Assembly: GCA_028726465.1 (NCBI GenBank)
Contig: JAQYQB010000017.1
Coordinates: 40,557-104,556 of the forward strand
Direction of reading: 5' to 3'
DNA from: Mycobacteriaceae bacterium
Lineage (GTDB): Bacteria; Actinomycetota; Actinomycetes; Mycobacteriales; Mycobacteriaceae
DNA: 64,000 nucleotides
Position 1 is the first letter of the stretch; each line of letters begins with the position of its first letter. A program made the translations under genes and the position numbers. The notes beneath the pieces are model-generated. The model saw only the letters and a list, made by a program, of their open reading frames with translations. It was not told the origin of the DNA and searched no databases. This document shows positions 10,246 to 19,543 of this stretch, piece by piece.

Positions 10246-11346
10246 CTAGGCCTCCTGCCGGGGCAGGTAGGTCCGCTGGGTGCGCCCGGTGGGCCGGCAG
10301 ACCACCTCGTAGTTGATGGTCCCGGCGGCGTTCGCCAGATCCGTGGCGCTGCGCCCGCCAGTGCCAAAAAGCACGGCCTCGTCCCCGATGGCCACCCCGT
10401 GCGGGTTGGAACCTAGGTCCACCACGACCTGGTCCATGCACACCCGGCCGACCTGCGGGTAGAGGTGGCCGTTGATGCCCACCTCCAGCTTGTCCTGGAA
10501 GTTGCGCGGCAGGCCGTCGGCGTAGCCGGCGGGCACGGTGGCCAGGTAACCCGGCTCGGACGCGCTCCAGGTCAGGCCGTAGCAGGTGGCCTCCCCCGGC
10601 TCGATCGGTTTGACGTTGATGACGGTGGCGGCCCAGGTCATCGCCGGGCGCAGGTCGTGTTCCAGGCCCTCGATGGGCTCCAGGCCGTAGCAGGCCAGGC
10701 CCACGCGCACCTGCTCGAAGTAGGCGCTCGGGCGGGTCAGGGTGGCCGGGGAATTCGCCAGGTGGTTGACCGGGCACTCCAGGCCCATCGACCGCGCCTG
10801 CTCTAGCGCGTCGCGGAACTGCTGTTCCTGGTGGTCATTGTGCGGATGATCCGGGGTATCGGCGCACGCGAAGTGCGACATCAGGCCGGTGACCTCCAGG
10901 AAGGGGCAGTCGCGCAGCAGCTCAAAGGCCTCCGCCCAGTCCGCGCGCTGGATGCCGGAGCGGTGCATCCCGGTCTCCACGCCGATGATGACGCTGGCCG
11001 GGGTCTCCTGGTTGATGAGTGCCCGGGCGTGCTCCAGGGAGGGCACGCCGACGGTGATCCCGTGGGCTAAGACCTCCGAGAGATCGTCGCTGGGGGCCCA
11101 GATCCACGCCGCGATCGGCTGGTTGACGCCGACCTGGCGCAGGCGCACGGCCTCCGCCGTGGTGGCCACGCCGAAAGCGTCCGCGCCGGCGGCTGCCATC
11201 ACGGGGGCCACCTTCTCGATTCCATGCCCGTAGGCGTCCGCCTTCACCACGCACATCAGCCGGGTGCCCGGTCCCACTTTGTCCTTGAGATAGGCAATAT
11301 TGTGGGCGATGGCATCCAAATCGATGCGGGTGGTGAGTAACGACAT
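10246..11346 (-). CDS. alr: Alanine racemase
   Basis: 366 residues. PLP enzyme that makes D-alanine for peptidoglycan. The PLP lysine is in VVKADAYGHG (residue 35 region) and the catalytic tyrosine region is TVPAGYADGLPR. N-terminal TIM barrel and C-terminal beta domain are full length. It starts five bases after the glmS stop and is followed by tsaE with a one-base gap, so glmS, alr and tsaE look like one transcript. Confidence 0.97.
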   Translation of the reverse strand: MSLLTTRIDLDAIAHNIAYLKDKVGPGTRLMCVVKADAYGHGIEKVAPVMAAAGADAFGVATTAEAVRLRQVGVNQPIAAWIWAPSDDLSEVLAHGITVGVPSLEHARALINQETPASVIIGVETGMHRSGIQRADWAEAFELLRDCPFLEVTGLMSHFACADTPDHPHNDHQEQQFRDALEQARSMGLECPVNHLANSPATLTRPSAYFEQVRVGLACYGLEPIEGLEHDLRPAMTWAATVINVKPIEPGEATCYGLTWSASEPGYLATVPAGYADGLPRNFQDKLEVGINGHLYPQVGRVCMDQVVVDLGSNPHGVAIGDEAVLFGTGGRSATDLANAAGTINYEVVCRPTGRTQRTYLPRQEA

Positions 11347-11351
11347 GGAAG

Positions 11352-13223
11352 CTACTCTACCGTCACCGACTTTGCGAGGTTACGCGGCTGGTCCACGTCG
11401 TAGCCCTTGGCGGCGGCGACGTTGCAGGCGAAGATCTGCAGCGGCACGGTAGCCAGCAGCGGCTGCATCAGGGTCGGGGCCTGCGGGATGCGGATGATGT
11501 AGTCCGCGTAGTCCTCGACCGCGGTGTCGCCTTCCTCGGCGATGACCACGGTGACGGCGCCGCGGGCGCGGATCTCCTGGATGTTGGAGACCACCTTGGA
11601 GTGCAGCGAGTCGCGCCCGCGCGGGGACGGCACGATAACGAAGACCGGCTGGCCCTGCTCGATGAGCGCGATCGGGCCGTGCTTGAGCTCGCCGGCGGCG
11701 AAGCCCTCGGCGTGCAGGTAGGCGATTTCCTTCAGCTTCAGCGCGCCCTCCAGGGCGACGGGGAAGCCGACGTGGCGGCCCAGGAAGAGCACGGAGGTCG
11801 CGTTCTGCATGGACTTGGCCAGGTCCGCGACCTGCTGCTCGCCGTCGATGACCTCCTGGATCTTGTCCGGCATGGCGCGCAGCTCGCGCAGGGTGGATTC
11901 GACCTCGTCGGCAAACTTGTTGCCGCGCAGCTGCGCCAGGTACAGGCCCAGCAGGTAGGTGGCGGTGATCTGCGCCAGGAAGGCCTTGGTGGAGGCCACC
12001 GCGATCTCCGGGCCGGCGTGGGTGTACAGCGCGGCGTCGGACTCACGCGGGATGGACGAGCCCTGGGTGTTGCAGATGGCGATGACCTTCGCGCCCTGCT
12101 GGCGGGCGTGCCGCACGGCCATCAGGGTGTCCATGGTCTCGCCGGACTGGGACAGGGCCACCACGAGCGTCTTTTCGTTGACGATCGGATCGCGGTAGCG
12201 GAACTCGTGCGCCAGCTCCACCTCGGTGGGGATGCGGCACCAGTGCTCGATGGCGTAGCGGGCCACGTGGCCGGCGTAGGCGGCGGTGCCGCAGGCGATG
12301 ACGATGATCTTGTCGATGGACTTGAGCACGGATTCCTCGATCCGCAGCTCGTCCAGGATCAGCTTGCCGGACTCGTCGAAGCGGCCCAGCAGGGTGTCGC
12401 GGACCGCGCTCGGCTGGTCGTGGATCTCCTTGTCCATGAAGGAGTCGAAGCCACCCTTTTCTGCCTGGGCGGCGTCCCACTTGATTTCAAACGGCTTGCC
12501 CTCGGCCGGGTTGCCGTCGTAATCGGTGATGGCGACCTCGTCCGCGGTGATGGTCACGACGCGGTCGTTATCGATCTCAACGGCGGACTTGGTGTAGTCG
12601 ATGAAGCCCGACACGTCGGAGCCCAGGAAGTTTTCGCCCTCGCCCAGTCCGATGACCAGCGGCGAGTCGCGGCGGGCAGCCACGATGCGGTCCGGCTGAT
12701 CCGCGTGGATGGCCAGCAGCGTGAAGGCGCCTTCGAAGCGCTGGCAAGCCAGCTGCATAGCGCGGGTCAGGTCACCCTCGGCCTCGCCGTGGAAGACGTC
12801 GGCGAGCACCGTGGCGGCGACCTCGGTGTCGGTCTCCGACGCGAAGTGGGCGCCCTTGTCGATGAGCTCGGTGCGCAGCTCGGAGAAGTTCTCGATGATG
12901 CCGTTGTGCACGACGGCGAGCTTCCCGCCGTCTACGACGTGCGGGTGGGCGTTGATGTCGGTGGGGCCGCCGTGGGTGGCCCAGCGGGTGTGGCCGATAC
13001 CCAGGACCGAGTCCGGCACCGGGCGGCTGGCCAGCTCCTTATCCAGCTCGGCTACCTTGCCGGCCTTCTTGCGCCAACTGATTTCCCCGTCCGCGTACAT
13101 CGCGATGCCGGCGGAGTCATAGCCGCGGTATTCCAGGCGGCGCAGCCCCTCCAGCACGACGTCGAGGGCAAAATATTCACGGTCGTTTCCCGATTGACCA
13201 ACGTATCCGACGATTCCACACAT
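11352..13223 (-). CDS. glmS: Glutamine-fructose-6-phosphate aminotransferase
   Basis: 623 residues. Makes glucosamine-6-phosphate from fructose-6-phosphate and glutamine, the entry to amino sugar synthesis. Met-Cys start (MCGIVGYVGQ) places the glutaminase nucleophile at position 2, which decides ATG 13223 over a longer reading. Glutaminase motif RGYDSAGIA, SIS-domain motifs ACGTAAYAG and SQSGET, and the C-terminal KSVTVE are all present. A TATACA -10 candidate lies at 13270-13275. I see no glmS ribozyme. Confidence 0.98.
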   Translation of the reverse strand: MCGIVGYVGQSGNDREYFALDVVLEGLRRLEYRGYDSAGIAMYADGEISWRKKAGKVAELDKELASRPVPDSVLGIGHTRWATHGGPTDINAHPHVVDGGKLAVVHNGIIENFSELRTELIDKGAHFASETDTEVAATVLADVFHGEAEGDLTRAMQLACQRFEGAFTLLAIHADQPDRIVAARRDSPLVIGLGEGENFLGSDVSGFIDYTKSAVEIDNDRVVTITADEVAITDYDGNPAEGKPFEIKWDAAQAEKGGFDSFMDKEIHDQPSAVRDTLLGRFDESGKLILDELRIEESVLKSIDKIIVIACGTAAYAGHVARYAIEHWCRIPTEVELAHEFRYRDPIVNEKTLVVALSQSGETMDTLMAVRHARQQGAKVIAICNTQGSSIPRESDAALYTHAGPEIAVASTKAFLAQITATYLLGLYLAQLRGNKFADEVESTLRELRAMPDKIQEVIDGEQQVADLAKSMQNATSVLFLGRHVGFPVALEGALKLKEIAYLHAEGFAAGELKHGPIALIEQGQPVFVIVPSPRGRDSLHSKVVSNIQEIRARGAVTVVIAEEGDTAVEDYADYIIRIPQAPTLMQPLLATVPLQIFACNVAAAKGYDVDQPRNLAKSVTVE

Positions 13224-13269
13224 AGCCCCAGATGTTACAGCATCATCCAGCACTCCGACGGATTCAGGT

Positions 13270-13275
13270 TGTATA
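13270..13275 (-). promoter_or_regulatory. Candidate -10 box for glmS
   Basis: TATACA on the minus strand, about 47 bases before the glmS ATG. The -35 is weak, as is common in corynebacteria. Confidence 0.4.
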
Positions 13276-13344
13276 TTCACCTCGCCGTAATAATTGCCCG
13301 AAGTTTTCGGCCCCGGTCAGGTGCTACCGCGCCAAGGTTTGCTC

Positions 13345-13358
13345 TATCCTGGTAGATG
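13345..13358 (+). promoter_or_regulatory. -10 box giving a leaderless transcript
   Basis: TATCCT at 13345-13350 lies seven bases before GTG 13358. Transcription would start at or next to the start codon, so the mRNA should lack a 5' leader; no ribosome site is present. Confidence 0.55.
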
Positions 13359-14191
13359 TGTCTGCGAATTTGAAGAAGCATCTATCGACCCTGTCCAAGC
13401 GCGGCCCGCACCGGGTACTCGTCGGCGATCTGTCGTACGCCGGCCTGAACGGCAAGGTGTATGCCCCTGCCGAAGGCAACGCGTTGCCCGCCGTGGCTTT
13501 CGGCCACGACTGGATGAAGAAGGTGAAAAGCTACCACGCCACGCTGCGCCACCTGGCCTCGTGGGGGATCGTGGCGGTCGCCCCGGACACGGAGACCGGC
13601 TTTCACCCGAACCACCGCAACTTAGCCGCTGACATGGAAACCGCCCTGCAGATCGCCGCCGGCGTGAAGCTGGGCCAGGGCAATATCTCCGTCGGCCCGG
13701 GCAAGCTCGGCATGGTCGGCCACGGCATGGGCGGCGGCGCCGCAGTCCTGGCCAGCGTTGATAACGAGAAGGTGCGCGCTGTCGCGGCCATTTACCCCGC
13801 CTCCACTGCCCCGTCGGCCTCCCGCGCCGCCCGCCGCCTGGAGATCCCCGGCCTGGTCATCGGCTCCGGCCGCTCCGATATCTTCAGCGCCGGCAACCCG
13901 GCAAAGTTGGCCTACAACTGGGCCGGCGACTGCTCCTACCGGGAGATCGCCAAGGGCACCCAGCAGGGCTTTAGCGAAGACCGCCTGACCAAGCTCATGC
14001 TCGGCACCCCAGCCTTTGAGGGCGGCCCCACGGAGACCGCCCGCGGCCTTATCACCGGTTTCTTCCTCCACCAGCTCAACAACGACAGCAAGTACTCCGA
14101 CTTCTCCGATCCGGAGGCCGTCGGCAAGAACGTGGAGAGCTTCATCGGCGAAGACCTCAGTGAGAAGGCCGGCGTCACCCGCGACGACTAG
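13358..14191 (+). CDS. Alpha/beta-hydrolase-fold protein lacking the nucleophile serine
   Basis: 277 residues from GTG 13358. The layout matches the dienelactone hydrolase/cutinase-like (PET-hydrolase) family: an oxyanion region AFGHDWM, then the nucleophile elbow, then VIGSGRSD around the acid. The elbow reads VGHGMGGGAA, whereas active members have GHSMGG: serine is replaced by glycine (codon GGC). The protein has no signal peptide, while related cutinases are secreted. It may be a pseudoenzyme or bind a ligand. It runs opposite to the operon on its right and overlaps the end of the 89-residue gene by four bases. Confidence 0.85.
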   Translation: MSANLKKHLSTLSKRGPHRVLVGDLSYAGLNGKVYAPAEGNALPAVAFGHDWMKKVKSYHATLRHLASWGIVAVAPDTETGFHPNHRNLAADMETALQIAAGVKLGQGNISVGPGKLGMVGHGMGGGAAVLASVDNEKVRAVAAIYPASTAPSASRAARRLEIPGLVIGSGRSDIFSAGNPAKLAYNWAGDCSYREIAKGTQQGFSEDRLTKLMLGTPAFEGGPTETARGLITGFFLHQLNNDSKYSDFSDPEAVGKNVESFIGEDLSEKAGVTRDD

Positions 14192-14457
14192 CCCCTCCGC
14201 AGCACGGATTTAACCTGCCCCGGCGCACTGGTGCGCTGGGGCTTTCTGCGTTCATCCCGCCCCACCCCGGGCCGCGCCGCCGATGCCCGCGCCGTCTTGC
14301 CGGTCGCCTTCGCCTCGGCACTGGCCTGGTGCTTGGCATTGTCCGCGGCCTTTTCTAAGTCTTCCTGCGCCTTGGCCAGGGTGCGTTCAAATTCCAACAG
14401 CCGCGCCGCGGTGCGCTGGCGGAACTGCCGGGCAAATTCGTCGAAGTCGTTTACCAT
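14188..14457 (-). CDS. Small coiled-coil protein of the Pro-rich operon
   Basis: 89 residues. Residues 5-50 are strongly helical and charged (heptad-like, [20 protein letters not shown]), the remainder is basic and disordered. Start ATG 14457 overlaps the end of the Pro-rich gene by seven bases, so it is coupled to it as third gene of the unit beginning at 16344. Family not recognised. Confidence 0.7.
   Translation of the reverse strand: MVNDFDEFARQFRQRTAARLLEFERTLAKAQEDLEKAADNAKHQASAEAKATGKTARASAARPGVGRDERRKPQRTSAPGQVKSVLRRG
14217..14245 (+). terminator. Terminator of the alpha/beta-hydrolase-like gene
   Basis: Arms GCCCCGGCGCAC (14217-14228) and GTGCGCTGGGGC (14231-14242) with a TG loop, followed by TTTCT on the plus strand, 26 bases after the stop. 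It lies within the 3' end of the opposing 89-residue gene. Confidence 0.7.
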
Positions 14458-16043
14458 CGTCCTGCCTTTCGGGCTCGCTCTTGCGGTTCATCTCCAGCTT
14501 CTTCCTCCGGCGCCTCCGGCTCTTGCGGGGCAGGGCCCGCCCGGCCACCGGCGTCCGCAGCCGGCGGTGTCGCCGGTTCGGGCGCTACCGGCTGGGCAGC
14601 AGGCTCGGGCGCCGGCTCAGGCGCCGGCTCAGGCGCCGGCGGCGCGGCATCCATATGGGCCAGCTTGCCTGCCGGCGGTTCCGGCTCTGGTACCTCTGAC
14701 AGGTCCGGCGGCGACGGCTTAGGCGCAGGCTCCGGCTCGGGTTGTGGTTTAGGCTCCGGCTCCGGGCAAGGCTCGAGTTCTGGCTCTGGCTCAGGAGCTG
14801 GTTCTGGTTCCGGGCAGTCCATGCCCTCCAGGCACTCGGCCGCGGCCGCCAGCAGCAGGCCTGCCCCGATGAGGGCCACGCCAGCGCCGGCGACGCCGAG
14901 TGCGCCGCAGCAGCTGTGTGCGGGTTCGCACGGGACCGGTTCCGGGCAGGGCTCGGGTGCTGGCTCAGGTGCTGGCTCAGGTTCCGGTTCGGGTTCAGGC
15001 TCGGGTGCGGGCTGTCCGGCCGGTTCGGTCTCCGGTGCTGGCTTCGGCTCCGGGCAGGGCTCAGGCTCGGGTTCTGGCTCTGGTTTAGGTTCTGGCTCCG
15101 GGCACGGCTCAGGCTCGGGTTCCGGGCAGGGCTCAGGCTTGGGTTCCGGTTTAGGTTTGGGCTGCGGTTGCGGTTCTGGTTGTTTTTCTGGCTCTGGTTT
15201 TGGTTCCGGCTCTGGGGCCGGCTTGGGCGCAGGGTCCAGGGACGACGGTTCGGTCGGTGGTGGGCCGGCATCCGGAGCGGGCTGAGGCTGCGGTTTGGGC
15301 TCGGGCTTGGGTTGCGGTTCTGGTTTAGGCTTGGGCTCGGCCTCTGGCTTGGGCTCTGGCTGGCCCTCGGCGCAGGGCTCGGCTTCCGCGGGGGCTTGCG
15401 GTGGTTCGGGTGGTAGCGGGCGCTCGCAGGCGCACTCGCAGCGGCGCTCGAATTCCTCGTAGCAGCTGTCGATGGCCTCGTCACGCTCCCGGCAGGTGCC
15501 GGCGACCTGCTTGTTGGTGTCCTCGATGACGCGGCCGCCGATGGCGGAGATGGCGGGGATGAGGAACTGGGCCACGGGGTGGCGGCGCAGCACCATGGCC
15601 AGGATGTCCAGCAGCCCGATGGCGGCGCTGAGCAGCTCCCCAATCGCGGAGTCGGAGATGTGCACCACGTCGTCGATGGCCTGGGCGCAATGCTCCGCGT
15701 CGCGGGCGAGCTCGTCGGCCTGGGTGCGGTCCTCCTCGTGGTCGTCGTTGATGGTGCGCAGGCGGTCCAGCAGCTTATCGCCGGCGGCGAGGAAGCCGCC
15801 GCCGAAGAGGAATTCGCGCAGCTCCCCGCCGCCGCGGTTGGGCCGGTCCGCTCCCACGGCCGCGCGGGTGCCCGCCACCAGGTCGGCGCTGCTGAGCCCG
15901 TCGACGGAAGCGACCATCCGCTGCAGCACCCCGACGGGCAGGCTGGGGCCGGAATACGCGCCCTGGCTGGCTAGCTGGAAATTGCTTACCGAGCGGGAAT
16001 AATCGGCCAGTTGGCTGCGGGCCATGGCGCTGGTGCTACTCAT
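14451..16043 (-). CDS. Long Pro-Glu/Pro-Lys repeat membrane protein, candidate ESX-4 associated
   Basis: 530 residues. Residues 1-180 are helical and resemble the helical N-part of type VII-linked proteins, with a weakly hydrophobic stretch at 135-165. A Cys cluster ([19 protein letters not shown]) spans 184-206. Residues 208-375 are PEP/PKP repeats with spaced cysteines (CPEPEP units), 379-402 form one membrane segment ([20 protein letters not shown]), and 410-520 are again Pro-Glu rich. Pro-Glu/Pro-Lys arrays are stiff and extended, as in TonB spacers, so a wall-spanning rod is a fair inference. ATG 16043 overlaps the upstream gene by eight bases. It may be a substrate, a tether or a structural part; no enzymatic motif is seen. 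Confidence 0.8.
   Translation of the reverse strand: MSSTSAMARSQLADYSRSVSNFQLASQGAYSGPSLPVGVLQRMVASVDGLSSADLVAGTRAAVGADRPNRGGGELREFLFGGGFLAAGDKLLDRLRTINDDHEEDRTQADELARDAEHCAQAIDDVVHISDSAIGELLSAAIGLLDILAMVLRRHPVAQFLIPAISAIGGRVIEDTNKQVAGTCRERDEAIDSCYEEFERRCECACERPLPPEPPQAPAEAEPCAEGQPEPKPEAEPKPKPEPQPKPEPKPQPQPAPDAGPPPTEPSSLDPAPKPAPEPEPKPEPEKQPEPQPQPKPKPEPKPEPCPEPEPEPCPEPEPKPEPEPEPEPCPEPKPAPETEPAGQPAPEPEPEPEPEPAPEPAPEPCPEPVPCEPAHSCCGALGVAGAGVALIGAGLLLAAAAECLEGMDCPEPEPAPEPEPELEPCPEPEPKPQPEPEPAPKPSPPDLSEVPEPEPPAGKLAHMDAAPPAPEPAPEPAPEPAAQPVAPEPATPPAADAGGRAGPAPQEPEAPEEEAGDEPQERARKAGRW
14590..15420 (-). repeat. Low-complexity Pro-Glu/Pro-Lys coding repeat
   Basis: Degenerate short repeats encoding PEPEP, PKPEP and CPEPEP units, interrupted by the membrane segment coded near 14840-14910. 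Units are in frame and irregular, so length variation between strains is likely. Confidence 0.85.
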
Positions 16044-16344
16044 GGCTATCCCCCTGCCCCAGCCGGGCGCCGAACGCGTCGTCACCGCGGTAGAGGGCGG
16101 TGAACTGGTCGGCCGCGGCACGCACGGTGTCGTCCATGTTGTTAATGCGCCAGCCGCCCTGCTCATGCAGGCGGTTGAGCAACTGCTGGATGCGCTGCCC
16201 GTGGCCGGCGAAGTCGCGGCCGGCGGCGGCCTGCGGGTACTCCGGCACGCGGCGCAGGTGGGCCTGGCGCTGTGCGCTCACGCCGGTGGATACCTGGCGG
16301 AGGCGAGCGACAATATCAGTGTGGTCGAACTCGATTTCCGGCAC
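16036..16344 (-). CDS. WXG100-size helical protein with YxxxD motif, candidate ESX-4 substrate
   Basis: 102 residues from GTG 16344 with AAAGGGAG upstream. The size and the helix-turn-helix shape fit the WXG100/Esx group; the turn has GGWR (Trp65) instead of WxG. Residues 85-89 are YRGDD, a YxxxD motif like the type VII secretion signal, followed by a short tail. It is the first gene of the three-gene unit with the Pro-rich protein, and its promoter region shares a motif with that of the esx pair. The substrate role is inference from these three points. Confidence 0.7.
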   Translation of the reverse strand: MPEIEFDHTDIVARLRQVSTGVSAQRQAHLRRVPEYPQAAAGRDFAGHGQRIQQLLNRLHEQGGWRINNMDDTVRAAADQFTALYRGDDAFGARLGQGDSHE

Positions 16345-16419
16345 CGAGGGACTCCCTTTCTTGCAGTCTCGTCTTTTTAAGGTTTTGGCCGCCCCGGTGG
16401 GAGCAGCTTCACCTTATTT

Positions 16420-16447
16420 GGACTGCCGGAAGTCCCCGGCGGTTCCC
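16420..16447 (-). promoter_or_regulatory. ECF-sigma-like promoter of the Pro-rich operon
   Basis: Minus strand GGGAACCG (16440-16447), 12 bases, GGCAGTCC (16420-16427) followed by AAATAAGGTGAAG. The same layout and spacing occurs before the esx pair at 23075-23102. GGAAC is the usual -35 of extracytoplasmic-function sigma factors. A transcription start near 16412 would give a leader of about 70 bases. Confidence 0.6.
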
Positions 16448-16470
16448 GCCAATTTCTGCGGGAACTTTTT
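16442..16470 (+). terminator. Stem-loop with T run between glmM and the Pro-rich operon
   Basis: GTTCCCGC (16442-16449) and GCGGGAAC (16458-16465) form a perfect 8-bp stem followed on the plus strand by TTTTTAG. All nearby genes are on the other strand, and one arm contains the GGGAAC of the promoter above, so it may be an antisense terminator or a by-product of the promoter sequence. Confidence 0.4.
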
Positions 16471-16500
16471 AGGGTTTCGGGTGCCGGTGGTGCGGGTGGT

Positions 16501-17844
16501 TTAGACGCCGGCGACCACGGCGGCGAGCCGGCCGGCGACCTTGCGGGCCTGCTCTTCCTCGGCGGCTTCGACCATGACGCGGAAGAGTTCCTCGGTGCCC
16601 GACGGGCGCAGCAGCACGCGGCCGGTGCCGTGGAGTTCCTCCTCGGCCTGGGCGATGGCGGATTTCACCTCGTCGTTGCCCATGATGGCGGACTTGTCGG
16701 AGACCGGCACGTTGATGAGCACCTGCGGCAGGACCTTCATCACGCTGGCCAGCTCCTGCAGGGACTTACCGGAACGGGCCATGCGCGCCATGAGCGACAG
16801 GCCGGTCAGGGTGCCGTCGCCGGTGGTGCAGTCGTCGGGCAGGACGATGTGCCCGGACTGCTCGCCGCCCAGGGAGAAGTCGCCGCGGATGAGCTCTTCG
16901 ACCACGTAGCGGTCGCCCACCTTGGTCTGGACAACCTCGATGCCCTGCTCTTGCATCGCCAGCGTCAGGCCCAGGTTGGACATGACGGTAGCGACCAGGG
17001 TCTTGTGGCGCAGGTCGTTGTCCTCGTGCATGCCGACGGCCAGGATGGCCATGATCTGGTCGCCGTCGACGACGTTGCCGGCGGCATCGACAGCCAGGCA
17101 GCGGTCGGCGTCGCCATCGTGGGCCAGGCCGAGATCCGCGCCGTGCTCCACGACGGCCTTCTGGGCCTGCTCGATGTGGGTGGAGCCGCAGTCCTCGTTG
17201 ATGTTGAAGGCGTTCGGCTTGTGGTGAATCGGAATCACCGTCGCGCCGGCGGCCTCGTAGGCCTGCGGGGCGACCTTGGAGGCGGCGCCGTTGGCGGTAT
17301 CCACCACCACGGTGATACCCGATAGGTCGGCGGTAACGACCTCGGCCAGGTGCTTGAGGTAGCGCTCGCGGGCATCGGGGGCCTCCGAGATGATGCGGCC
17401 CAGCTTGGTGCCGGTCGGGCCCTCCTCGCTCAGGGTGTCCATCGCCTGCTGGATTTCGTCTTCCACCGCGTCCGGCAGCTTCCGCCCTCCGGCGGAGAAG
17501 AACTTGATGCCGTTGTCCGGCATGGGGTTGTGCGACGCGGAAATCATCACGCCCAGGTCCGCCCCGTAGTCATCGGTGAGGAAGGCAATAGCCGGGGTCG
17601 GCAGCACGCCCACGCGCAGCACGTCCACGCCGCGGGAAGCGAGCCCGGAGGCGATCGCCGCGTCGAGCATCTCCCCGGACACGCGCGGGTCGCGGCCGAT
17701 GATAGCGAGCGGGCGGCGCTCGTAGGATTCCCGGTTGGCGGTAAAAACCTCCGCCGCCGCTTGGCCAAGTTTCAGTGCCAGCATGGGGGTCAGCTTCTGG
17801 TTAGCCAGACCCCGTACTCCGTCGGTGCCAAATAGTCGAGTCAT
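16501..17844 (-). CDS. glmM: Phosphoglucosamine mutase
   Basis: 447 residues. Converts glucosamine-6-phosphate to glucosamine-1-phosphate for UDP-GlcNAc. Catalytic serine motif [12 protein letters not shown], metal site DGDADR and the phosphate-binding [12 protein letters not shown] are intact. ATG 17844 ([12 protein letters not shown]) is preferred over the ATG three codons upstream, because a CATAAT -10 overlaps the latter and would give a leaderless mRNA starting at 17844. Confidence 0.97.
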   Translation of the reverse strand: MTRLFGTDGVRGLANQKLTPMLALKLGQAAAEVFTANRESYERRPLAIIGRDPRVSGEMLDAAIASGLASRGVDVLRVGVLPTPAIAFLTDDYGADLGVMISASHNPMPDNGIKFFSAGGRKLPDAVEDEIQQAMDTLSEEGPTGTKLGRIISEAPDARERYLKHLAEVVTADLSGITVVVDTANGAASKVAPQAYEAAGATVIPIHHKPNAFNINEDCGSTHIEQAQKAVVEHGADLGLAHDGDADRCLAVDAAGNVVDGDQIMAILAVGMHEDNDLRHKTLVATVMSNLGLTLAMQEQGIEVVQTKVGDRYVVEELIRGDFSLGGEQSGHIVLPDDCTTGDGTLTGLSLMARMARSGKSLQELASVMKVLPQVLINVPVSDKSAIMGNDEVKSAIAQAEEELHGTGRVLLRPSGTEELFRVMVEAAEEEQARKVAGRLAAVVAGV

Positions 17845-17857
17845 GTCCAACATTATG
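17844..17857 (-). promoter_or_regulatory. -10 box for leaderless glmM
   Basis: CATAAT (17852-17857) seven bases before ATG 17844; no ribosome site in between. Confidence 0.5.
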
Positions 17858-17967
17858 CCCCTAGCGTTATGCTTCGCGCGACCGGACCGGACCTATTCCC
17901 ACTCGTTCCACTCACCTAAAGTGGGGTAGCCGCGCCAGCACCGAATAGCGCCGCGCCCGGACACGCT

Positions 17968-17982
17968 TAAAATGGCCCCATA
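17968..17982 (+). promoter_or_regulatory. -10 box for leaderless bfaA
   Basis: TAAAAT at 17968-17973 lies eight bases before ATG 17982, again with no ribosome site. Confidence 0.5.
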
Positions 17983-19520
17983 TGAGCGCAGGCGGAACCT
18001 TAAGAGAATCACTGATTAACGTCACCGGTCGAGCTACTAATGCGCTAGCAAGCGCATTACCCGGCCGCACTGTCGACGCGGAAAGCATTCAACCCATCGG
18101 CTGGCACCGCCACGCAGAAGGCGTGCGCCGGCTGCTGGATAGCTTCCAGGCCGTCCCCGCCGGCAAGCGGGTGCGCCTGGCGAAGAAGACCTCCAACCTC
18201 TTCCGCGGCCGCGAGTCCACCACCCCAGGGCTGGACGTGAGCGGCCTGGGCGGGGTCATCGCCATCGACCCGGTGGCCCAGACCGCCGACGTGCAGGGCA
18301 TGTGCACCTACGAGGACCTGGTGGACGCGACCCTGCCCTTCGGGCTGGCACCGCTGGTGGTCCCGCAGCTGAAAACCATCACCCTGGGCGGGGCGGTCAC
18401 CGGCATGGGGGTGGAATCCACCTCCTTCCGCAACGGCCTGCCGCACGAATCCGTGCTGGAGATGGACGTCCTCGACGGCAACGGGCAGATCGTGACCTGC
18501 TCGCGGGAAGAAAACGTGGACCTGTTCCGCACCTTCCCCAACTCCTACGGCTCGCTGGGCTACGCGGTCCGCCTGACCATCGAGCTCGAGGAAGTCCCCT
18601 CCCTCATCGAGGTCCGCTCCGTGCGCTTCCACGACCTGGAAAGCTTCCAGGACGCCCTGGCCGAGGCCTCCGCCAGCGGGGAATTCGACGGCACCCGCCT
18701 GCACGGCCTCGACGGGGTGGCCTTCAGCCCGCAGGAGGCCTACCTGGTGCTGGCGGTCGCGGCTGGCGATGCCGCCGTCCACACCTCGGACTACACCGGC
18801 CAGGCCATCTACTACCGCAGCCTGCAGCACCCTAACGGCACGAGCCACGACCTGCTGAGCATCCGCGACTACATCTGGCGCTGGGACACGGACTGGTTCT
18901 GGTGCTCCCGGGCCTTCGGGGCGCAGAACCCGACGGTGCGCAAGATCTGGCCGCGCCAGTGGCGCCGCAGCTCCTTCTACTGGAAGATCGTGCGCCTGGA
19001 CCGCAAGTACCAGCTGGAATACAACTTCCTCAAAAAGCCCAAGGGCCTGCCGGCCTCCGAGCGGGTGGTCCAGGACGTGGAAGTCACCGCTGACAAGACC
19101 GCCCAGTGGCTCGACTGGTTCTTTTCCGCCAGCGATATCCAGCCGGTGTGGCTCTGCCCCATCCGGCTGCGCGACGGCGTCGAGGACCTAGTCGGCACCG
19201 GAGAGGTTACCGCTGAGTCGGACGCGCCCTGGCCGCTGTACCCCCTGAAGCCGGGAACGACCTGGGTAAACGTCGGGTTCTGGTCCGGGGTCCCGGCCGA
19301 CCACGTCAGCCCGGCACAGGAGCCCGGCGCCTTCAACAAGGTCATCGAGGCCAAGGTCAGCGAGCTGGGCGGGCACAAGTCCCTGTACTCCGAGGCCTTT
19401 TATACCCCGGAGCAGTTCGCCGAGCTCTACGGCGGCGACCTGCCGGAGAAGATGAAACAGCAGGCCGACCCGGCGGGCCGTTTCCCCACCCTCTACGACA
19501 AGACCGTGAACAACTCTTAA
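17982..19520 (+). CDS. bfaA: FAD-dependent reductase of 10-methyl fatty acid synthesis
   Basis: 512 residues. FAD-binding PCMH-type oxidoreductase: the FAD region includes RVRLAKKTSNLFRGR, VDGMCTYEDLV-like ADVQGMCTYEDL, and TLGGAVTGMGVESTSFRNG. In actinobacteria such an enzyme (BfaA/TmsA) reduces the 10-methylene fatty acyl intermediate made by the adjacent methyltransferase to a 10-methyl chain such as tuberculostearic acid. The gene pair and order are what support this call; alone it could be another sterol-reductase-like protein. The next gene follows after 23 bases. Confidence 0.85.
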   Translation: MSAGGTLRESLINVTGRATNALASALPGRTVDAESIQPIGWHRHAEGVRRLLDSFQAVPAGKRVRLAKKTSNLFRGRESTTPGLDVSGLGGVIAIDPVAQTADVQGMCTYEDLVDATLPFGLAPLVVPQLKTITLGGAVTGMGVESTSFRNGLPHESVLEMDVLDGNGQIVTCSREENVDLFRTFPNSYGSLGYAVRLTIELEEVPSLIEVRSVRFHDLESFQDALAEASASGEFDGTRLHGLDGVAFSPQEAYLVLAVAAGDAAVHTSDYTGQAIYYRSLQHPNGTSHDLLSIRDYIWRWDTDWFWCSRAFGAQNPTVRKIWPRQWRRSSFYWKIVRLDRKYQLEYNFLKKPKGLPASERVVQDVEVTADKTAQWLDWFFSASDIQPVWLCPIRLRDGVEDLVGTGEVTAESDAPWPLYPLKPGTTWVNVGFWSGVPADHVSPAQEPGAFNKVIEAKVSELGGHKSLYSEAFYTPEQFAELYGGDLPEKMKQQADPAGRFPTLYDKTVNNS

Positions 19521-19543
19521 ACCAACGAAAGGAAGCCCTATCC

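Noticed and set aside
11601-13355. 584-codon + strand frame opposite glmS
   Set aside because: Antisense shadow; composition artefact.
13224-13357. glmS ribozyme/riboswitch
   Set aside because: The gap is only 134 bases shared by divergent promoters, with no ribozyme core.
14665-15416. Gly-Ser-repeat or aromatic-repeat frames on the + strand
   Set aside because: They are the complement of the Pro-Glu repeats of the real minus-strand gene, and have no start signals.
14590-15420. Possible CRISPR or minisatellite array
   Set aside because: Repeats are short, irregular, in frame and encode PEP units; no spacers of even length.
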